A DNA stretch of 32,445 nt from positions 1 through 32,445 of the forward strand of contig NZ_MLHL01000035.1 in the NCBI RefSeq assembly GCF_002000545.1, read 5' to 3'. Of the stretch, positions 15,297 to 27,299 are shown piece after piece (within the stretch, counting starts at the first letter, position 1; every line of letters starts with the position of its first letter). A model generated the notes under the pieces. The model made no database searches. It was not told where the DNA came from and saw only the letters and a list, made by a program, of their open reading frames with translations. This stretch comes from Rodentibacter trehalosifermentans (GTDB taxonomy: Bacteria; Pseudomonadota; Gammaproteobacteria; Enterobacterales; Pasteurellaceae). Position numbers and translations under genes: made by a program.

Positions 15297-17744
15297 TTAG
15301 TGTTGTAATGTTCTTAAAATATCTGCGAAGATACCGGCAGCAGTCACCGCATTACCAGCGCCATAACCGCGTAATAATAACGGAATCGGCTGATAATAGC
15401 GAGTGTAGAACGCCAAGGCATTTTCGCCGTCTTTTACTTTGTAAAGCGGGTTATTTTGATCAACCGCAACAATGGAAACCTTGCATTTTCCTTCACTAAT
15501 TTGTCCCACATAGCGCAACACTTTTCCTTCCGCTTTGGCTGCATCTACTCGGGCTTTAAAATCCGCATCAAGCTGTGGCAACATGGCCATAAATTCATTG
15601 GTCGATTTTCCCTCGGAGAATCCCTGTGGTAGCACGCCTTCAACTTCCACATCGGAAAGTTCTAATTCTAATCCAGCTTCACGGGCAAGGATAAGGAGTT
15701 TGCGGGCCACATCTTGCCCGGATAAATCATCACGGGGATCCGGTTCGGTGAACCCTTTTTCACGGGCAAGTAGGGTGACTTCCGATAAGGAAAGCCCCTC
15801 TTCCAATTTACCGAAAATAAAGGAAAGCGAGCCTGATAAAATCCCTTCAAAACGCTCTAATTCATCACCGGCAGCAAGGAGATTTTGTAAGTTTTCAATC
15901 ACAGGCAACCCTGCTCCCACATTGGTCTCATACAAAAACTTATGCTGACTTGCCTGTGCATTTTTGCGTAATTGGTGATAATAGGCGAGATCCCTTGTAT
16001 TGGCTTTTTTGTTCGGTGTCACCACATGAAAGCCTTCTTTTAAGGCGCGTGCATAAAGCCCTGCGACAGATTCTGCCGAGGTGCAATCTACAAAGACAGG
16101 GTTTACCACATGGTGTAATTTAATGAATGAAAGTAGCACATCAAAATCGGAAGGCTGTGTTGCATTTTCAAGATCGGTTTTCCAATTCTCTAAATTTAAA
16201 CCGTTTTCATTGAGGAGCATTTTATTCGAGTTGGCAATCGCACAGATGCGAATCTCAATGTCCTTTTTCGCTAAATACTCCTTTTGGCGCTTTACCTGCT
16301 CAATCAACTCACCACCGACACCGCCAACGCCAACGAGAAACATATCCACCACTTTTTTATTATTAAAAAGGGCTTGGTGTGTTGCTTTCACGGCTTCAAT
16401 GGCTTTGTTTTGCGGTACAACGGCAGAAATAGAACGTTCGCTCGAACCTTGCGCAATGGCGACAATGCTGATATTGGCTTGCGCTAATGCGGAGAAAAAG
16501 CGAGCAGCAATCCCTTTTGCCTCTTTCATTCCATCGCCCACGACAGAGATAATGGATAAATCTTTAATCACTTCAATCGGTTCTAATTGGTTAGCAGTCA
16601 GTTCATGAGAAAACTCATTTTCAAGCACGGCTTTGGCGGCCTCTGAAGATTTTACCGGCACACAGAAACTGATGCTGTATTCTGATGAGGATTGGGTAAT
16701 TAAAATCACAGAAATGCCGGCTCCCGACATCGCTGAAAAGACACGAGCCGCCATACCGACCATACCTTGCATTCCCGGGCCTGAAACGTTAAACATCGCC
16801 AAATTATCTAAATTGGTGATCCCTTTTACCTGTAAATCTTCTGATTTCACATTGCCGTCAATGATTGAACCGGGTGCTGAAGGGTTACCGGTATTTTTGA
16901 TCACACAAGGAATATTTTGTGGCAATAATGGACCAATAGTACGCGGGTGAATCACTTTTGCCCCAAAATAAGAAAGCTCCATAGCTTCACGATAAGAAAG
17001 GGTTGGCAATAATCGGGCATCCGGCACTAAACGGGGATCACAGGTATAAACACCGTCCACATCCGTCCAAATTTCACATACCCTTGCATTCAAACAAGCC
17101 GCCAAACAAGCCGCAGAGTAATCCGATCCGTTACGACCTAATAACACAAGCTCCCCTTTTTCATTGCCGGCAGTAAACCCTGCCATTAATACCACTTTAT
17201 CTTTTGCAATACTTGCTGCATTAACCCGTTTTGTGGATTCGGCAATTTCAACGGAGGATTCTAAATACCCTCCTTTTGCCAATAATTGTTTGACCGGATC
17301 CACAATATGCACACTGTAACCCCGAGCTTCAAACCAGGCTTTCATCATCGCAATGGAGAGTTTTTCCCCTCGACAATCAATGGTGGCTTTCACCGCATCT
17401 TCAACTTTACCGGCTTGGCGAATTTCTTCCAACAACCCTTTAATTTGAGCAAATTCCGCATCAATCAGTGCTTTTGTGCCTGGTAAGTCAAATTGATTAT
17501 TTTCTGCATATAAGCCATTAATAATGTGATAGAAAATATCGAGAGCTTCGTTGAAATGCGTATCAGTGGATTGGTTTAATGCGGCTTTTTCAGAGAGGGC
17601 AACAAGGTGATTAGTGATTTTTGCCGGAGCGGATAAAACGCCTGCCGCTTGCTCTTCCAAATGGGCTTGTTCGATCAGCTTGGCTGCCTGAGAAAAACGT
17701 TCGGGATTTGCAAGCGAAGTGCCACCAAATTTGAGTACGCGCAT
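15297..17744 (-). CDS. thrA: bifunctional aspartokinase I / homoserine dehydrogenase I
   Basis: An 815-residue fusion enzyme catalysing the first and third steps from aspartate to homoserine. The N-terminal kinase begins [17 protein letters not shown] and contains [11 protein letters not shown]. Two ACT-type regulatory segments follow at about 310-460 (for example [34 protein letters not shown]), the threonine-binding region in E. coli. Homoserine dehydrogenase occupies about 465-815, with NAD(P) loop [12 protein letters not shown] and the [15 protein letters not shown] and [11 protein letters not shown] motifs. Length matches E. coli ThrA (820). First structural gene of the thr operon, controlled by the leader and attenuator upstream. 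Confidence 0.98.
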   Translation of the reverse strand: MRVLKFGGTSLANPERFSQAAKLIEQAHLEEQAAGVLSAPAKITNHLVALSEKAALNQSTDTHFNEALDIFYHIINGLYAENNQFDLPGTKALIDAEFAQIKGLLEEIRQAGKVEDAVKATIDCRGEKLSIAMMKAWFEARGYSVHIVDPVKQLLAKGGYLESSVEIAESTKRVNAASIAKDKVVLMAGFTAGNEKGELVLLGRNGSDYSAACLAACLNARVCEIWTDVDGVYTCDPRLVPDARLLPTLSYREAMELSYFGAKVIHPRTIGPLLPQNIPCVIKNTGNPSAPGSIIDGNVKSEDLQVKGITNLDNLAMFNVSGPGMQGMVGMAARVFSAMSGAGISVILITQSSSEYSISFCVPVKSSEAAKAVLENEFSHELTANQLEPIEVIKDLSIISVVGDGMKEAKGIAARFFSALAQANISIVAIAQGSSERSISAVVPQNKAIEAVKATHQALFNNKKVVDMFLVGVGGVGGELIEQVKRQKEYLAKKDIEIRICAIANSNKMLLNENGLNLENWKTDLENATQPSDFDVLLSFIKLHHVVNPVFVDCTSAESVAGLYARALKEGFHVVTPNKKANTRDLAYYHQLRKNAQASQHKFLYETNVGAGLPVIENLQNLLAAGDELERFEGILSGSLSFIFGKLEEGLSLSEVTLLAREKGFTEPDPRDDLSGQDVARKLLILAREAGLELELSDVEVEGVLPQGFSEGKSTNEFMAMLPQLDADFKARVDAAKAEGKVLRYVGQISEGKCKVSIVAVDQNNPLYKVKDGENALAFYTRYYQPIPLLLRGYGAGNAVTAAGIFADILRTLQH

Positions 17745-17782
17745 ATTAATTCTCCTAAAGATGTTGTATTTTTAAAATTGAT

Positions 17783-17816
17783 AAAAAAACCCGCATTCGG
17801 TTGAATTGCGGGTTTT
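17783..17816 (-). terminator. thr operon attenuator
   Basis: On the minus strand AAAACCCGCA pairs with TGCGGGTTTT (outer limits 17816 and 17786), ending in seven U. A second GCGGGTT lies at the end of the leader peptide gene (17850-17843) and can pair with the AACCCGC arm instead, making the antiterminator. This is the same logic and nearly the same sequence as the E. coli thr attenuator. Confidence 0.93.
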
Positions 17817-17837
17817 CGGTATCCTATCTTCTATGCA

Positions 17838-17915
17838 TTAACAACCCGCACCATTTTGCATCGTAATGGTCATCGTAATCATGGTCATGCGGTTAAAAGT
17901 GCGGTGATTTTTCAT
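17838..17915 (-). CDS. thrL: thr operon leader peptide
   Basis: A 25-codon gene starting MKNHRTFNR and continuing MTMITMTITM, then QNGAGC and a TAA at 17840. The control run holds four Thr and two Ile codons (five Thr in all). Threonyl- or isoleucyl-tRNA shortage should stall the ribosome there and favour the antiterminator. The ending NGAGC resembles the E. coli leader end GNGAG. I chose the ATG at 17915 because the peptide then starts MK as in E. coli; the ATG at 17888 would give a 16-codon version. Neither has a strong ribosome-binding site. An uptake signal (17897-17905) encodes residues HRTF of the longer form. Met codons alternate with the Thr codons, which is unusual. Confidence 0.88.
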   Translation of the reverse strand: MKNHRTFNRMTMITMTITMQNGAGC

Positions 17916-17946
17916 TGTGTTTTATTTTTCAAAACGAATGCGCTAA

Positions 17947-17975
17947 GAAATACTGAAATTTATCTAACTTGTCAA
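17947..17975 (-). promoter_or_regulatory. thr operon promoter
   Basis: On the minus strand a perfect TTGACA (17975-17970) is followed after 17 bases by TATTTC (17952-17947), a weaker -10. It lies about 35 bases upstream of the leader start. Confidence 0.7.
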
Positions 17976-18058
17976 ACAGAAAATGATAATTCGCTAGAAA
18001 TTTTCTCGTCTCATTAAATTTCGTGTAAACTAACCGCACTTTGAATGAGGAGAATCCA

Positions 18059-18763
18059 ATGAATATTCAACACCAACTACAACACATTCAACAAACCATT
18101 CATACCTTATGTGAGCAGGTTCATCGCCCTTCAAATTCGGTAAAGTTATTGGCTGTGTCTAAAACTAAACCTGTTTCCGATATTCTCACGGCTTATCAAG
18201 CGGGACACATCGCTTTCGGTGAAAATTATGTGCAAGAGGGCGTGGAGAAAATTCAGCACTTTGAGGCACAAGGCATAAAATTAGAGTGGCATTTTATCGG
18301 CCCTTTGCAATCCAATAAAAGTCGATTAGTCGCAACGCATTTCGATTGGATGCAAACCCTTGATCGGGTGAAAATTGCCCAACGATTAAATGAACAACGC
18401 CCCGCCAATAAAGCGCCATTAAATGTTTTGATTCAAATTAATATTAGTGATGAAGAAAGTAAATCCGGTATTGCGCCTGAAGCGATGTTCGAGCTGGCAA
18501 AACAGATAGAAAATCTACCGCACTTACGGCTACGTGGATTAATGGCAATTCCTGCCCCAACCACAGACATTACAGAGCAAGAAAAGAGCTTTAAAAAAAT
18601 GGCAGCGTTATTTGAACAGCTCAAACAGATCTTTCCACATCAGCCAATCGATACCCTTTCTATGGGAATGAGCGAGGATATGCCCAGTGCCATAAAATGC
18701 GGTTCAACGATGGTGCGTATCGGCACGGCAATTTTTGGTGAACGGGATTATTCGGCAAAATAG
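18059..18763 (+). CDS. yggS: YggS/PROSC-type PLP homeostasis protein
   Basis: A 234-residue single-domain protein with the fold of alanine racemase that binds and buffers pyridoxal phosphate. Lys35 in LLAVSKTKP is the PLP lysine. FGENYVQE (53-60), EWHFIGPLQSNK and SMGMSEDMPSAIKCGSTMVRIGTAIFG are the family blocks. I chose the ATG at 18059 because GAGGAG lies just upstream and the length then equals E. coli YggS; the frame extends six codons further to a TTG. It diverges from the thr operon, whose ThrC product uses PLP. One internal uptake signal (18517-18525) and one in the leader (18033-18041). Confidence 0.96.
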   Translation: MNIQHQLQHIQQTIHTLCEQVHRPSNSVKLLAVSKTKPVSDILTAYQAGHIAFGENYVQEGVEKIQHFEAQGIKLEWHFIGPLQSNKSRLVATHFDWMQTLDRVKIAQRLNEQRPANKAPLNVLIQINISDEESKSGIAPEAMFELAKQIENLPHLRLRGLMAIPAPTTDITEQEKSFKKMAALFEQLKQIFPHQPIDTLSMGMSEDMPSAIKCGSTMVRIGTAIFGERDYSAK

Positions 18764-18773
18764 AAAAAACGTC

Positions 18774-18805
18774 CAAAAAAATAACCGCACTTTTGTGCGG
18801 TTATT
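18774..18805. terminator. terminator for argG and yggS
   Basis: AATAACCGCAC (18780-18790) and GTGCGGTTATT (18795-18805) form an 11-bp stem with a TTTT loop. The A run at 18775-18781 gives a U run on the minus strand, so it mainly serves argG. One arm contains an uptake signal. Confidence 0.88.
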
Positions 18806-18820
18806 CCTATCAGCTCAATG

Positions 18821-20164
<1,344 letters not shown>

Positions 20165-20180
20165 TTACTTAAGGTTGTTT

Positions 20181-20215
20181 TGAATATTTAATCATTTTAT
20201 ATGAATAAAAACTCG
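20181..20215. promoter_or_regulatory. tandem ARG boxes (ArgR operators) of argG
   Basis: TGAATATTTAATCA (20181-20194) and TGAATAAAAACTCG (20202-20215) match the ARG-box core TGAATWWWWATTCA at 13 and 12 of 14 positions. Their starts are exactly 21 bases apart, the spacing of the paired 18-bp boxes bound by one ArgR hexamer in E. coli. They lie directly upstream of argG. Confidence 0.8.
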
Positions 20216-20295
20216 CAAGAATATAACCGCACTTTTCTCGTTTGTCCAGTGCTTTCCGAATTTAACGATGTATTTTTCTCATCGCTTTACATCAT

Positions 20296-20324
20296 AAAAA
20301 TCCCTGCTTTCTCGAGCAGGGATT
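20296..20324 (-). terminator. purC terminator
   Basis: AATCCCTGCT (20299-20308) and AGCAGGGATT (20315-20324) form a perfect 10-bp stem with a 6-base loop, followed on the minus strand by a short U run. It lies 7 bases beyond the purC stop. Confidence 0.9.
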
Positions 20325-20331
20325 TCTCGCA

Positions 20332-21198
20332 TTATTGTGTCAATAGATCCAAGGCTTCTTGGTATTTCGCAACCGTTTTTTCAATCACATCGCCAGGCAC
20401 TCTAGGCGCTGGAGGTTGCTTGTTCCAACCACTATTTTCTAACCAGTCACGTACAAATTGCTTATCAAAAGAAGGGGGATTTGTGCCTTCTTGATAAGTT
20501 TCAACCGACCAAAAACGGCTGGAATCCGGCGTGAGGACTTCATCCATCAGCGTTAGCGTGCCGTTTTCGTCTAAACCAAATTCAAACTTCGTATCACAAA
20601 TAATGATCCCTTTAGTGAGTGCATATTCTGCGGCAGCGGTATAAAGTGCAATGGCCTTTTCTTTGACTTGCGCCGCCAAATCTGCGCCGATTAATTTTTC
20701 ACATTCTTCATAGCTGATGTTAATGTCGTGGTTTCCCACTTCCTCTTTGCTTGAAGGGGTAAAAATAGGTTCGGGCAATTTGCTCGCTTCCACTAATCCT
20801 TCCGGTAATTTCAAACCGCAAATCGTGCCCGTTTGTTGATAATCCTTTAACCCGCTTCCGGTTAAATAGCCACGCACGATGGATTCAATTTTAATCGGGT
20901 TCAAACGCTTGCAAACCACTGCCCTGTCCTTCACGAAATCAGCCTCTTCCTTTGGTAGCACATCATAAACGGAATCACCGGTGAAATGATTGGGCATAAT
21001 GTGCGCTAATTTGTTAAACCAAAAATTTGAAATTTGTGTCAGGATTTCACCTTTTCGTGGAATGGGATCATCTAAAATCACATCAAAGGCGGAAAGACGA
21101 TCTGTGGCGACCATCAACATTCGCTTATCATCAATTTCATAAAGATCACGCACTTTGCCTGAGTAGATTTTTTTCAGACTGAGAATTTGTTGTGTCAT
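20332..21198 (-). CDS. purC: SAICAR synthetase
   Basis: A 288-residue enzyme that joins CAIR and aspartate using ATP to give SAICAR in purine synthesis. [30 protein letters not shown] is the N-terminal ATP-binding block. [19 protein letters not shown] and [29 protein letters not shown] are diagnostic. It belongs to the longer class (about 290 residues), not the 237-residue E. coli class. I chose the ATG at 21198 ([10 protein letters not shown]) with AAGG upstream; the frame runs 37 codons further into promoter DNA. A PurR-type palindrome overlaps the promoter. Confidence 0.96.
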   Translation of the reverse strand: MTQQILSLKKIYSGKVRDLYEIDDKRMLMVATDRLSAFDVILDDPIPRKGEILTQISNFWFNKLAHIMPNHFTGDSVYDVLPKEEADFVKDRAVVCKRLNPIKIESIVRGYLTGSGLKDYQQTGTICGLKLPEGLVEASKLPEPIFTPSSKEEVGNHDINISYEECEKLIGADLAAQVKEKAIALYTAAAEYALTKGIIICDTKFEFGLDENGTLTLMDEVLTPDSSRFWSVETYQEGTNPPSFDKQFVRDWLENSGWNKQPPAPRVPGDVIEKTVAKYQEALDLLTQ

Positions 21199-21238
21199 GG
21201 TTTGCACCTTTTTTATTGCGGTAAAAAAATCGGCGCAC

Positions 21239-21270
21239 ATTGTACCGCACTTTTGAAGCAAACGTTTGCT
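21239..21270 (-). promoter_or_regulatory. purC promoter with PurR operator
   Basis: AGCAAACGTTTGCT (21257-21270) is a perfect 14-bp palindrome matching the PurR core GCAAACGTTTGC. A -10 box TACAAT lies at 21244-21239 on the minus strand, so the palindrome covers the -35 position, the usual repressing arrangement. An uptake signal (21244-21252) fills the space between. Confidence 0.88.
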
Positions 21271-21300
21271 GTTTTTGAAAAAATAATGAAATTCGATGAA

Positions 21301-21344
21301 TTTGCTCAATTTAATTTGAGCAAAATGCCAAAATCAGCGAGAAT
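21301..21344 (+). promoter_or_regulatory. candidate prfC promoter with 9-bp inverted repeat
   Basis: TTGAGC (21316-21321) and GAGAAT (21339-21344) are 17 bases apart and could be the prfC promoter. A perfect inverted repeat TTTGCTCAA (21301-21309) / TTGAGCAAA (21316-21324), with a 6-base loop, overlaps the -35. Confidence 0.45.
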
Positions 21345-21375
21345 AGCGAACATTTTTTACCAACAAGAGAAGATC

Positions 21376-22956
21376 ATGACTTATCCTCAAGAAGTGAATA
21401 AACGCAGAACATTTGCAATTATTTCCCACCCCGATGCGGGTAAAACCACGATTACCGAAAAAGTGCTTTTATATGGTAATGCCATTCAAACCGCCGGTTC
21501 GGTGAAAGGCAAAGGCTCGACAGCACATGCCAAATCCGACTGGATGGAAATGGAAAAACAACGTGGTATTTCGATTACTACTTCCGTGATGCAGTTTCCT
21601 TACAATGATTGCTTGGTAAACTTACTTGACACCCCGGGGCACGAAGATTTCTCTGAAGATACTTACCGCACTTTAACCGCAGTGGACAGTTGCTTGATGG
21701 TGATTGATGCCGCCAAAGGGGTTGAGGAACGGACAATTAAATTAATGGAAGTCACCCGCCTTCGTGATACGCCGATTATCACCTTTATGAATAAACTCGA
21801 CCGTGATATTCGTGACCCCATGGAATTGTTGGACGAAGTGGAAAATGTTCTGCAAATTCGTTGTGCGCCTATCACTTGGCCAATCGGCTGCGGTAAATTG
21901 TTTAAAGGCGTTTATCATCTCACCAAAGACGAAACCTATTTATATCAATCAGGACGAGGTTCAACCATTCAAGAAGTGCGTATTGTAAAAGGTTTGAATA
22001 ATCCGGAATTAGATGCCGCAGTCGGTGATGATTTAGCCCAACAGTTGCGTGATGAATTAGAATTAGTACAAGGGGCAAGCAATGAATTTGAATATGATGC
22101 CTTTATCAAAGGTGAATTAACCCCTGTCTTTTTTGGGACCGCACTGGGTAATTTCGGCGTGGATCACTTCCTTGACGGTTTAACAGAATGGGCACCAAAA
22201 CCACAGGCTCGTCAAGCAGACACCCGTACGGTAGAAAGTTCAGAAGAAAAATTTAGCGGTTTTGTGTTCAAAATCCAAGCTAATATGGATCCAAAACACC
22301 GCGACCGTGTCGCCTTTATGCGTGTGGTTTCCGGTAAATATGAAAAAGGCATGAAACTGAAGCACGTTCGTATCGGTAAAGATGTGGTAATTTCTGATGC
22401 CTTAACCTTTATGGCTGGGGATCGCTCGCACGCAGAAGAAGCCTATGCCGGCGATATTATCGGCTTGCATAACCACGGTACGATCCAAATTGGCGATACC
22501 TTTACGCAAGGTGAAAATTTAAAATTCACGGGTATTCCAAATTTCGCCCCTGAATTATTCCGCCGGATTCGTTTGAAAGATCCCCTCAAACAAAAGCAAT
22601 TGTTAAAAGGTTTGGTTCAACTTTCCGAAGAGGGTGCGGTGCAAGTATTCCGTCCACTCATCAATAATGATTTAATTGTCGGTGCAGTGGGCGTATTGCA
22701 ATTTGATGTGGTCGTTTCTCGCTTGAAAACGGAATACAACGTCGAAGCCATTTATGAAAATGTGAACGTGGCAACCGCACGTTGGGTGGAATGTCGCGAT
22801 GGCAAAAAATTTGAAGAATTTAAACGTAAAAATGAGCAAAATTTAGCCCTAGACGGTGGGGATAACCTCACTTATATCGCCCCGACTATGGTGAATTTGA
22901 ATTTAGCCCAAGAGCGTTATCCTGACGTGGAATTTTTCAAAACCCGTGAACATTAA
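21376..22956 (+). CDS. prfC: peptide chain release factor 3
   Basis: A 526-residue translational GTPase that removes RF1 and RF2 from the ribosome after termination. The GTPase motifs are SHPDAGKTT (17-25), RGISI (63-67), DTPGHED (85-91) and NKLD (139-142). The RF3-specific [21 protein letters not shown] and C-terminal [16 protein letters not shown] blocks are present. Length fits E. coli RF3 (529). I chose the ATG at 21376 ([15 protein letters not shown]) with AGAGAAG upstream; the open frame extends 63 codons earlier into non-coding DNA. One internal uptake signal (21665-21673). Confidence 0.97.
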   Translation: MTYPQEVNKRRTFAIISHPDAGKTTITEKVLLYGNAIQTAGSVKGKGSTAHAKSDWMEMEKQRGISITTSVMQFPYNDCLVNLLDTPGHEDFSEDTYRTLTAVDSCLMVIDAAKGVEERTIKLMEVTRLRDTPIITFMNKLDRDIRDPMELLDEVENVLQIRCAPITWPIGCGKLFKGVYHLTKDETYLYQSGRGSTIQEVRIVKGLNNPELDAAVGDDLAQQLRDELELVQGASNEFEYDAFIKGELTPVFFGTALGNFGVDHFLDGLTEWAPKPQARQADTRTVESSEEKFSGFVFKIQANMDPKHRDRVAFMRVVSGKYEKGMKLKHVRIGKDVVISDALTFMAGDRSHAEEAYAGDIIGLHNHGTIQIGDTFTQGENLKFTGIPNFAPELFRRIRLKDPLKQKQLLKGLVQLSEEGAVQVFRPLINNDLIVGAVGVLQFDVVVSRLKTEYNVEAIYENVNVATARWVECRDGKKFEEFKRKNEQNLALDGGDNLTYIAPTMVNLNLAQERYPDVEFFKTREH

Positions 22957-22960
22957 AGCG

Positions 22961-22992
22961 AAAAGTGCGGTCAAAATTGACCGCACTTTTTT
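22961..22992. terminator. bidirectional uptake-signal terminator, 14-bp perfect stem
   Basis: AAAAGTGCGGTCAA (22961-22974) and TTGACCGCACTTTT (22977-22990) pair perfectly with a 2-base gap (effectively a 4-base loop). It sits between the convergent prfC and acyl-CoA ligase genes. Confidence 0.92.
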
Positions 22993-22997
22993 GCATT

Positions 22998-24800
22998 TTA
23001 GGTTTCATTATGTTGTTTATACATCGCTTCAATTTGATTGCGGTAGCGTTCCATAATGACTTTTCGTTTGAGTTTTAAGGTTGGGGTGAGTTCGCCCAGT
23101 TTGATACTAAAAGCTTGAGAGAGCAGGGTGAATTTTTTCACTTGTTCAAAGTGAGCCAATTCCTTTTGCATGGCATTAATACGTTGTTCAAACATTTTCA
23201 GAATTTCAGAATTTTTAATCAATTCTAGGCGATCTTGATATTTAATGTTGAGTTGTTTGGCGTATTCTTCCAAGCTATCAAAACAAGGCACAATCAGCGC
23301 CGAAACATATTTTTTGGCATCCGCCACAATAGCAATTTGCTCGATAAATTTGTCTTTACCGATTTTGCTTTCGATATATTGCGGGGCGATATATTTGCCG
23401 TTAGAGGTTTTCATTAATTCTTTAATGCGATCCGTAATAAAAAGGTTTCCTTCCGCATCAAACTCACCGGCATCGCCTGTTTTTAGAAAACCATCTTCGG
23501 TGAAGGCTTGGGTGGTTTCTTCCGGTTTTTTGTAATAACCTTTCATTACCATACCGCCTCGGACCAAAATTTCGTTGTTTTCACCAATTTTAATTTCTGC
23601 TTTCGGCATTAATGTGCCGATAGAATTTGGATTAAATTGTTTGTCGTGCCAACAGGAAACAGTTGCAGTGGTTTCCGTCATACCGTAGCCAAGTTTGATA
23701 TTAATGCCGATGCTGTGGAAAAACAGCCCGATAGCCGGTTCTAACTTCGCTCCGCCACAAGGCATCATTTTGATTCTGCCGCCTAATAATTGGCGAAGTT
23801 TTGATAAAACCAGTTTATCCGCAAGGCGATATTGTTGTTTTAGCCAAAAAGGAACGGCGTTGTTTTGTGTGGTAGATTCAAAGTGTTTTTGCCCAACGGC
23901 AATCGCCCAATGGAACAGAATTTGGCGAAGTTTTGGTGCTTTTTGCACTTTATCTAACACCGCCGCATAAATTTTTTCGTAAAAACGCGGTACGGCACAC
24001 ATAAGTGTTGGGCTAATCTCCGCCAAAACCGACCGCACTTGATTCGTATCTTCCAAATAACAGAGTGTTGCACCTCGGTGAAGGACATAAGCCGCCCACG
24101 CCCGTTCAAAGATATGAGAAAACGGCAGAAAAGAGAGGGAAATATCTTGAGGCGTGACATTAAGTGCAAGATCATGGGTTTCTAATTGATGAGCAAGGTT
24201 TGAATAGTCTAGCATCACCCCTTTAGGTTCACCTGTCGTACCGGAGGTATAGATGATGGTAAATAAATCCTCCATTTTTTTATCACGCAAACGTTGGTTT
24301 AATTCTGTTTGCTGTGCGGTTGAACCTAATTCAACAAATTGTTCCCATGTATAAGAGCGACCGTCTTGCTTAAGTTGAATAGTCGGTTTCATGGCGACAA
24401 TTTTTTCTAATTGAGGGCAATGAGAGGCAATCTCTAAAGCGTGGTCATATTGTTCTTGATCGCCCACAAATAAAATTTTAACGTCTGCGTGGTTAAGTAC
24501 AAATTCGGCTTGTTGTGCGGTATTGGTTGCATAAATTGGCACGGTAATCGCACGAATTTGTAATGCCGCTATATCAGCAATAGTCCAACGTGGCATATTT
24601 TGGGCGAAAATTGCAATTTTATCTTGAACTTGGATATTGCAGGCAAGTAGTGCGCGAGAGAGCTGGTTTAATCGGTTTTGGAATACAGCCCAAGAAATAT
24701 CTTTCCAGATACCATTTTCTTTATGACGAAGTGCGGTTGTATTTCCCAGTGTTTTTGCTTGTTGTTGAATACGGTAAATAAAATGAAGATCGAAATTCAT
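22998..24800 (-). CDS. long-chain fatty acid--CoA ligase (AMP-forming)
   Basis: A 600-residue adenylating enzyme that activates a fatty acid to acyl-CoA. The P-loop [17 protein letters not shown] is at residues 181-197. [14 protein letters not shown] is the A5 motif, and [33 protein letters not shown] spans the A7-A10 region with the catalytic lysine zone. The sequence belongs to the FadD15/ACSL-like branch, not E. coli FadD. The start ATG at 24800 ([11 protein letters not shown]) has AAGG six bases upstream; the frame extends 12 codons further without support. It follows gapA on the same strand, as I recall for H. influenzae, but a terminator separates them. Two internal uptake signals. Confidence 0.93.
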   Translation of the reverse strand: MNFDLHFIYRIQQQAKTLGNTTALRHKENGIWKDISWAVFQNRLNQLSRALLACNIQVQDKIAIFAQNMPRWTIADIAALQIRAITVPIYATNTAQQAEFVLNHADVKILFVGDQEQYDHALEIASHCPQLEKIVAMKPTIQLKQDGRSYTWEQFVELGSTAQQTELNQRLRDKKMEDLFTIIYTSGTTGEPKGVMLDYSNLAHQLETHDLALNVTPQDISLSFLPFSHIFERAWAAYVLHRGATLCYLEDTNQVRSVLAEISPTLMCAVPRFYEKIYAAVLDKVQKAPKLRQILFHWAIAVGQKHFESTTQNNAVPFWLKQQYRLADKLVLSKLRQLLGGRIKMMPCGGAKLEPAIGLFFHSIGINIKLGYGMTETTATVSCWHDKQFNPNSIGTLMPKAEIKIGENNEILVRGGMVMKGYYKKPEETTQAFTEDGFLKTGDAGEFDAEGNLFITDRIKELMKTSNGKYIAPQYIESKIGKDKFIEQIAIVADAKKYVSALIVPCFDSLEEYAKQLNIKYQDRLELIKNSEILKMFEQRINAMQKELAHFEQVKKFTLLSQAFSIKLGELTPTLKLKRKVIMERYRNQIEAMYKQHNET

Positions 24801-24951
24801 ATTAACCTTAATTTTTGATATTAATTGAGCTAACAACTGTGCGCTAATATAAAGTTAAATGAAATTAAAAGCCAGATAAATATTTTATTTTTTGATGATT
24901 CTGAGTGAACTTTTGTGCAATTTGTGAAGTGGATCCCAATCCGATTAAGGA

Positions 24952-24978
24952 ATAAAAAAACCGCTCCGAAGAGCGGTT
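24952..24978 (-). terminator. gapA terminator
   Basis: AACCGCTC (24959-24966) and GAGCGGTT (24971-24978) form an 8-bp stem closed by a UUCG-type tetraloop on the minus strand, followed by seven U. It lies 19 bases after the gapA stop. Confidence 0.95.
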
Positions 24979-24997
24979 GGTTTTCCAATTATTTTGA

Positions 24998-26032
<1,035 letters not shown>

Positions 26033-26097
26033 TTAGTTAAGTTAAACAAACAGTTATGTTTCAGAAACAAGAATTGCTTCCCAAAAACATCGGGCGG

Positions 26098-26103
26098 ATT
26101 ATA
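26098..26103 (-). promoter_or_regulatory. gapA -10 box
   Basis: A perfect TATAAT on the minus strand. The position 17 bases upstream has no good -35 hexamer, which fits an activator-dependent promoter. Confidence 0.65.
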
Positions 26104-26144
26104 GCACGGGCATTTGGATAAAACTAGAAATGGCAATTTATTTT

Positions 26145-26160
26145 TGTGATCTAGGTCAAA
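26145..26160. promoter_or_regulatory. CRP-like (possibly FNR) site upstream of gapA
   Basis: TGTGATCTAGGTCAAA matches the CRP consensus TGTGATCTAGATCACA at 14 of 16 positions. It also fits the FNR core TTGATNNNNATCAA loosely (GTGATCTAGGTCAA). Its centre lies about 61-62 bases upstream of the expected gapA start site, a standard class I activation position. It also faces gmk on the other side, 107 bases from its ATG. Confidence 0.65.
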
Positions 26161-26266
26161 GTTACTTTTTTCATCTATAAAATTTCCGGAAAAAGTGACC
26201 GCACTTTAATGATTTTTTGTCAAAGACTCGGCATAATAACCTGAAATTTCTAAAAAGGTTGGTGCT

Positions 26267-26893
26267 ATGTCTCAAGGTAATTTATATATTCTTTCTGCCC
26301 CAAGTGGCGCAGGTAAATCTTCGCTGATTTCTGCCTTATTGGAACAGGATTCTTCCACTCCTAAGATGGTGTCGATTTCTCACACGACCCGCCCTCCACG
26401 CCCGGGGGAAATTGATGGTGTGCATTACTATTTTGTGTCTAAAGAAGAATTTGAATCCCTCATTGAACAAGACCTGTTTTTGGAATATGCCACAGTGTTT
26501 GGCGGCAATTATTATGGTACTTCATTGCCGGCAATTGAGGAGAACCTTGCGAGAGGCATTGATGTTTTTTTAGATATTGATTGGCAGGGGGCGCAGCAAA
26601 TTCGCAAAAAAGTGGAGGATGTCAAAAGTATTTTTATTCTCCCTCCCTCATTGCCGGAATTGGAGCGTCGGTTGATTGGGCGAGGGCAGGATAGCGAAGA
26701 GGTGATTGCTGAACGTATGGCGAAAGCGAAAAATGAAATTTCTCATTACGATGAATATGATTATGTCATTGTCAATGATAATTTCGAGCAAGCATTAGCG
26801 GATTTACAGAGTATTTTACGGGCAGAGCGTTTGACGAAAGCCTATCAACAAATAGAAAACGCGGACTTAATTCATCAACTACTGGATAAATAA
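26267..26893 (+). CDS. gmk: guanylate kinase
   Basis: A 208-residue enzyme that phosphorylates GMP to GDP with ATP. The P-loop [10 protein letters not shown] is at 11-20. The GMP-binding block [25 protein letters not shown] (about 38-62) and the [11 protein letters not shown] motif are complete. Length equals E. coli Gmk (207). AAGG precedes the ATG. First gene of a cluster gmk-rpoZ-spoT-recG-murI reading to the right edge. GMP kinase next to spoT links GTP supply and (p)ppGpp metabolism, as in many gamma-proteobacteria. Confidence 0.98.
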   Translation: MSQGNLYILSAPSGAGKSSLISALLEQDSSTPKMVSISHTTRPPRPGEIDGVHYYFVSKEEFESLIEQDLFLEYATVFGGNYYGTSLPAIEENLARGIDVFLDIDWQGAQQIRKKVEDVKSIFILPPSLPELERRLIGRGQDSEEVIAERMAKAKNEISHYDEYDYVIVNDNFEQALADLQSILRAERLTKAYQQIENADLIHQLLDK

Positions 26894-26957
26894 TATGAGA
26901 TTTAGTATGATGTTTCCCCTTTATATCCCTTATTTTTTAGATAAATCGGAGTAGAAT

Positions 26958-27224
26958 ATGGCTCGTGTTACCGTGCAAGATGCAGTAGAAAAAATTGGCA
27001 ATCGTTTTGATTTAATTTTAACCGCCGCACGTCGTGCAAGACAATTACAACTACACCAACGTGACCCGTTAGTACCGGAGGATAATGATAAGCCAACGGT
27101 TATTGCGTTGCGTGAAATTGAAAAAGGCTTAATCTCTAACGATATTATGGATGCGCAAGAGCATCAAGATATTGCAGCCATTCAACATACGGAAGAAGTG
27201 GCTGTTGCCTTAATTACGGAATAA
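26958..27224 (+). CDS. rpoZ: RNA polymerase omega subunit
   Basis: An 88-residue protein that helps assemble RNA polymerase and forms part of a (p)ppGpp site with beta-prime. [31 protein letters not shown] is the conserved core (MARVT is needed for ppGpp response in E. coli). The acidic C-terminal tail is typical. Length is close to the E. coli protein (91). CGGAG lies upstream of the ATG. It sits between gmk and spoT, but a terminator-like hairpin follows. Confidence 0.98.
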   Translation: MARVTVQDAVEKIGNRFDLILTAARRARQLQLHQRDPLVPEDNDKPTVIALREIEKGLISNDIMDAQEHQDIAAIQHTEEVAVALITE

Positions 27225-27233
27225 TTATTTAAA

Positions 27234-27262
27234 AAAAGTGCGGTTATTTTTACCGCACTTTT
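27234..27262 (+). terminator. uptake-signal hairpin between rpoZ and spoT
   Basis: AAAAGTGCGGT (27234-27244) and ACCGCACTTTT (27252-27262) form an 11-bp stem with a 7-base loop. It is 10 bases after the rpoZ stop and 37 before the spoT start, so spoT may depend on read-through or its own promoter. Confidence 0.75.
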
Positions 27263-27299
27263 ATCTCAATTCATTCAACCCGAACAAGTTAGGTGTCCT

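Noticed and set aside
15535-16608. Long plus-strand frames opposite thrA
   Set aside because: They mirror thrA codons, have Ser/Pro-rich shadow composition, no ribosome-binding sites and no recognisable domains.
21187-21375. 63-codon upstream extension of prfC
   Set aside because: It overlaps the purC start, the PurR operator and the purC promoter. The conserved RF3 start and a ribosome-binding site are at 21376.
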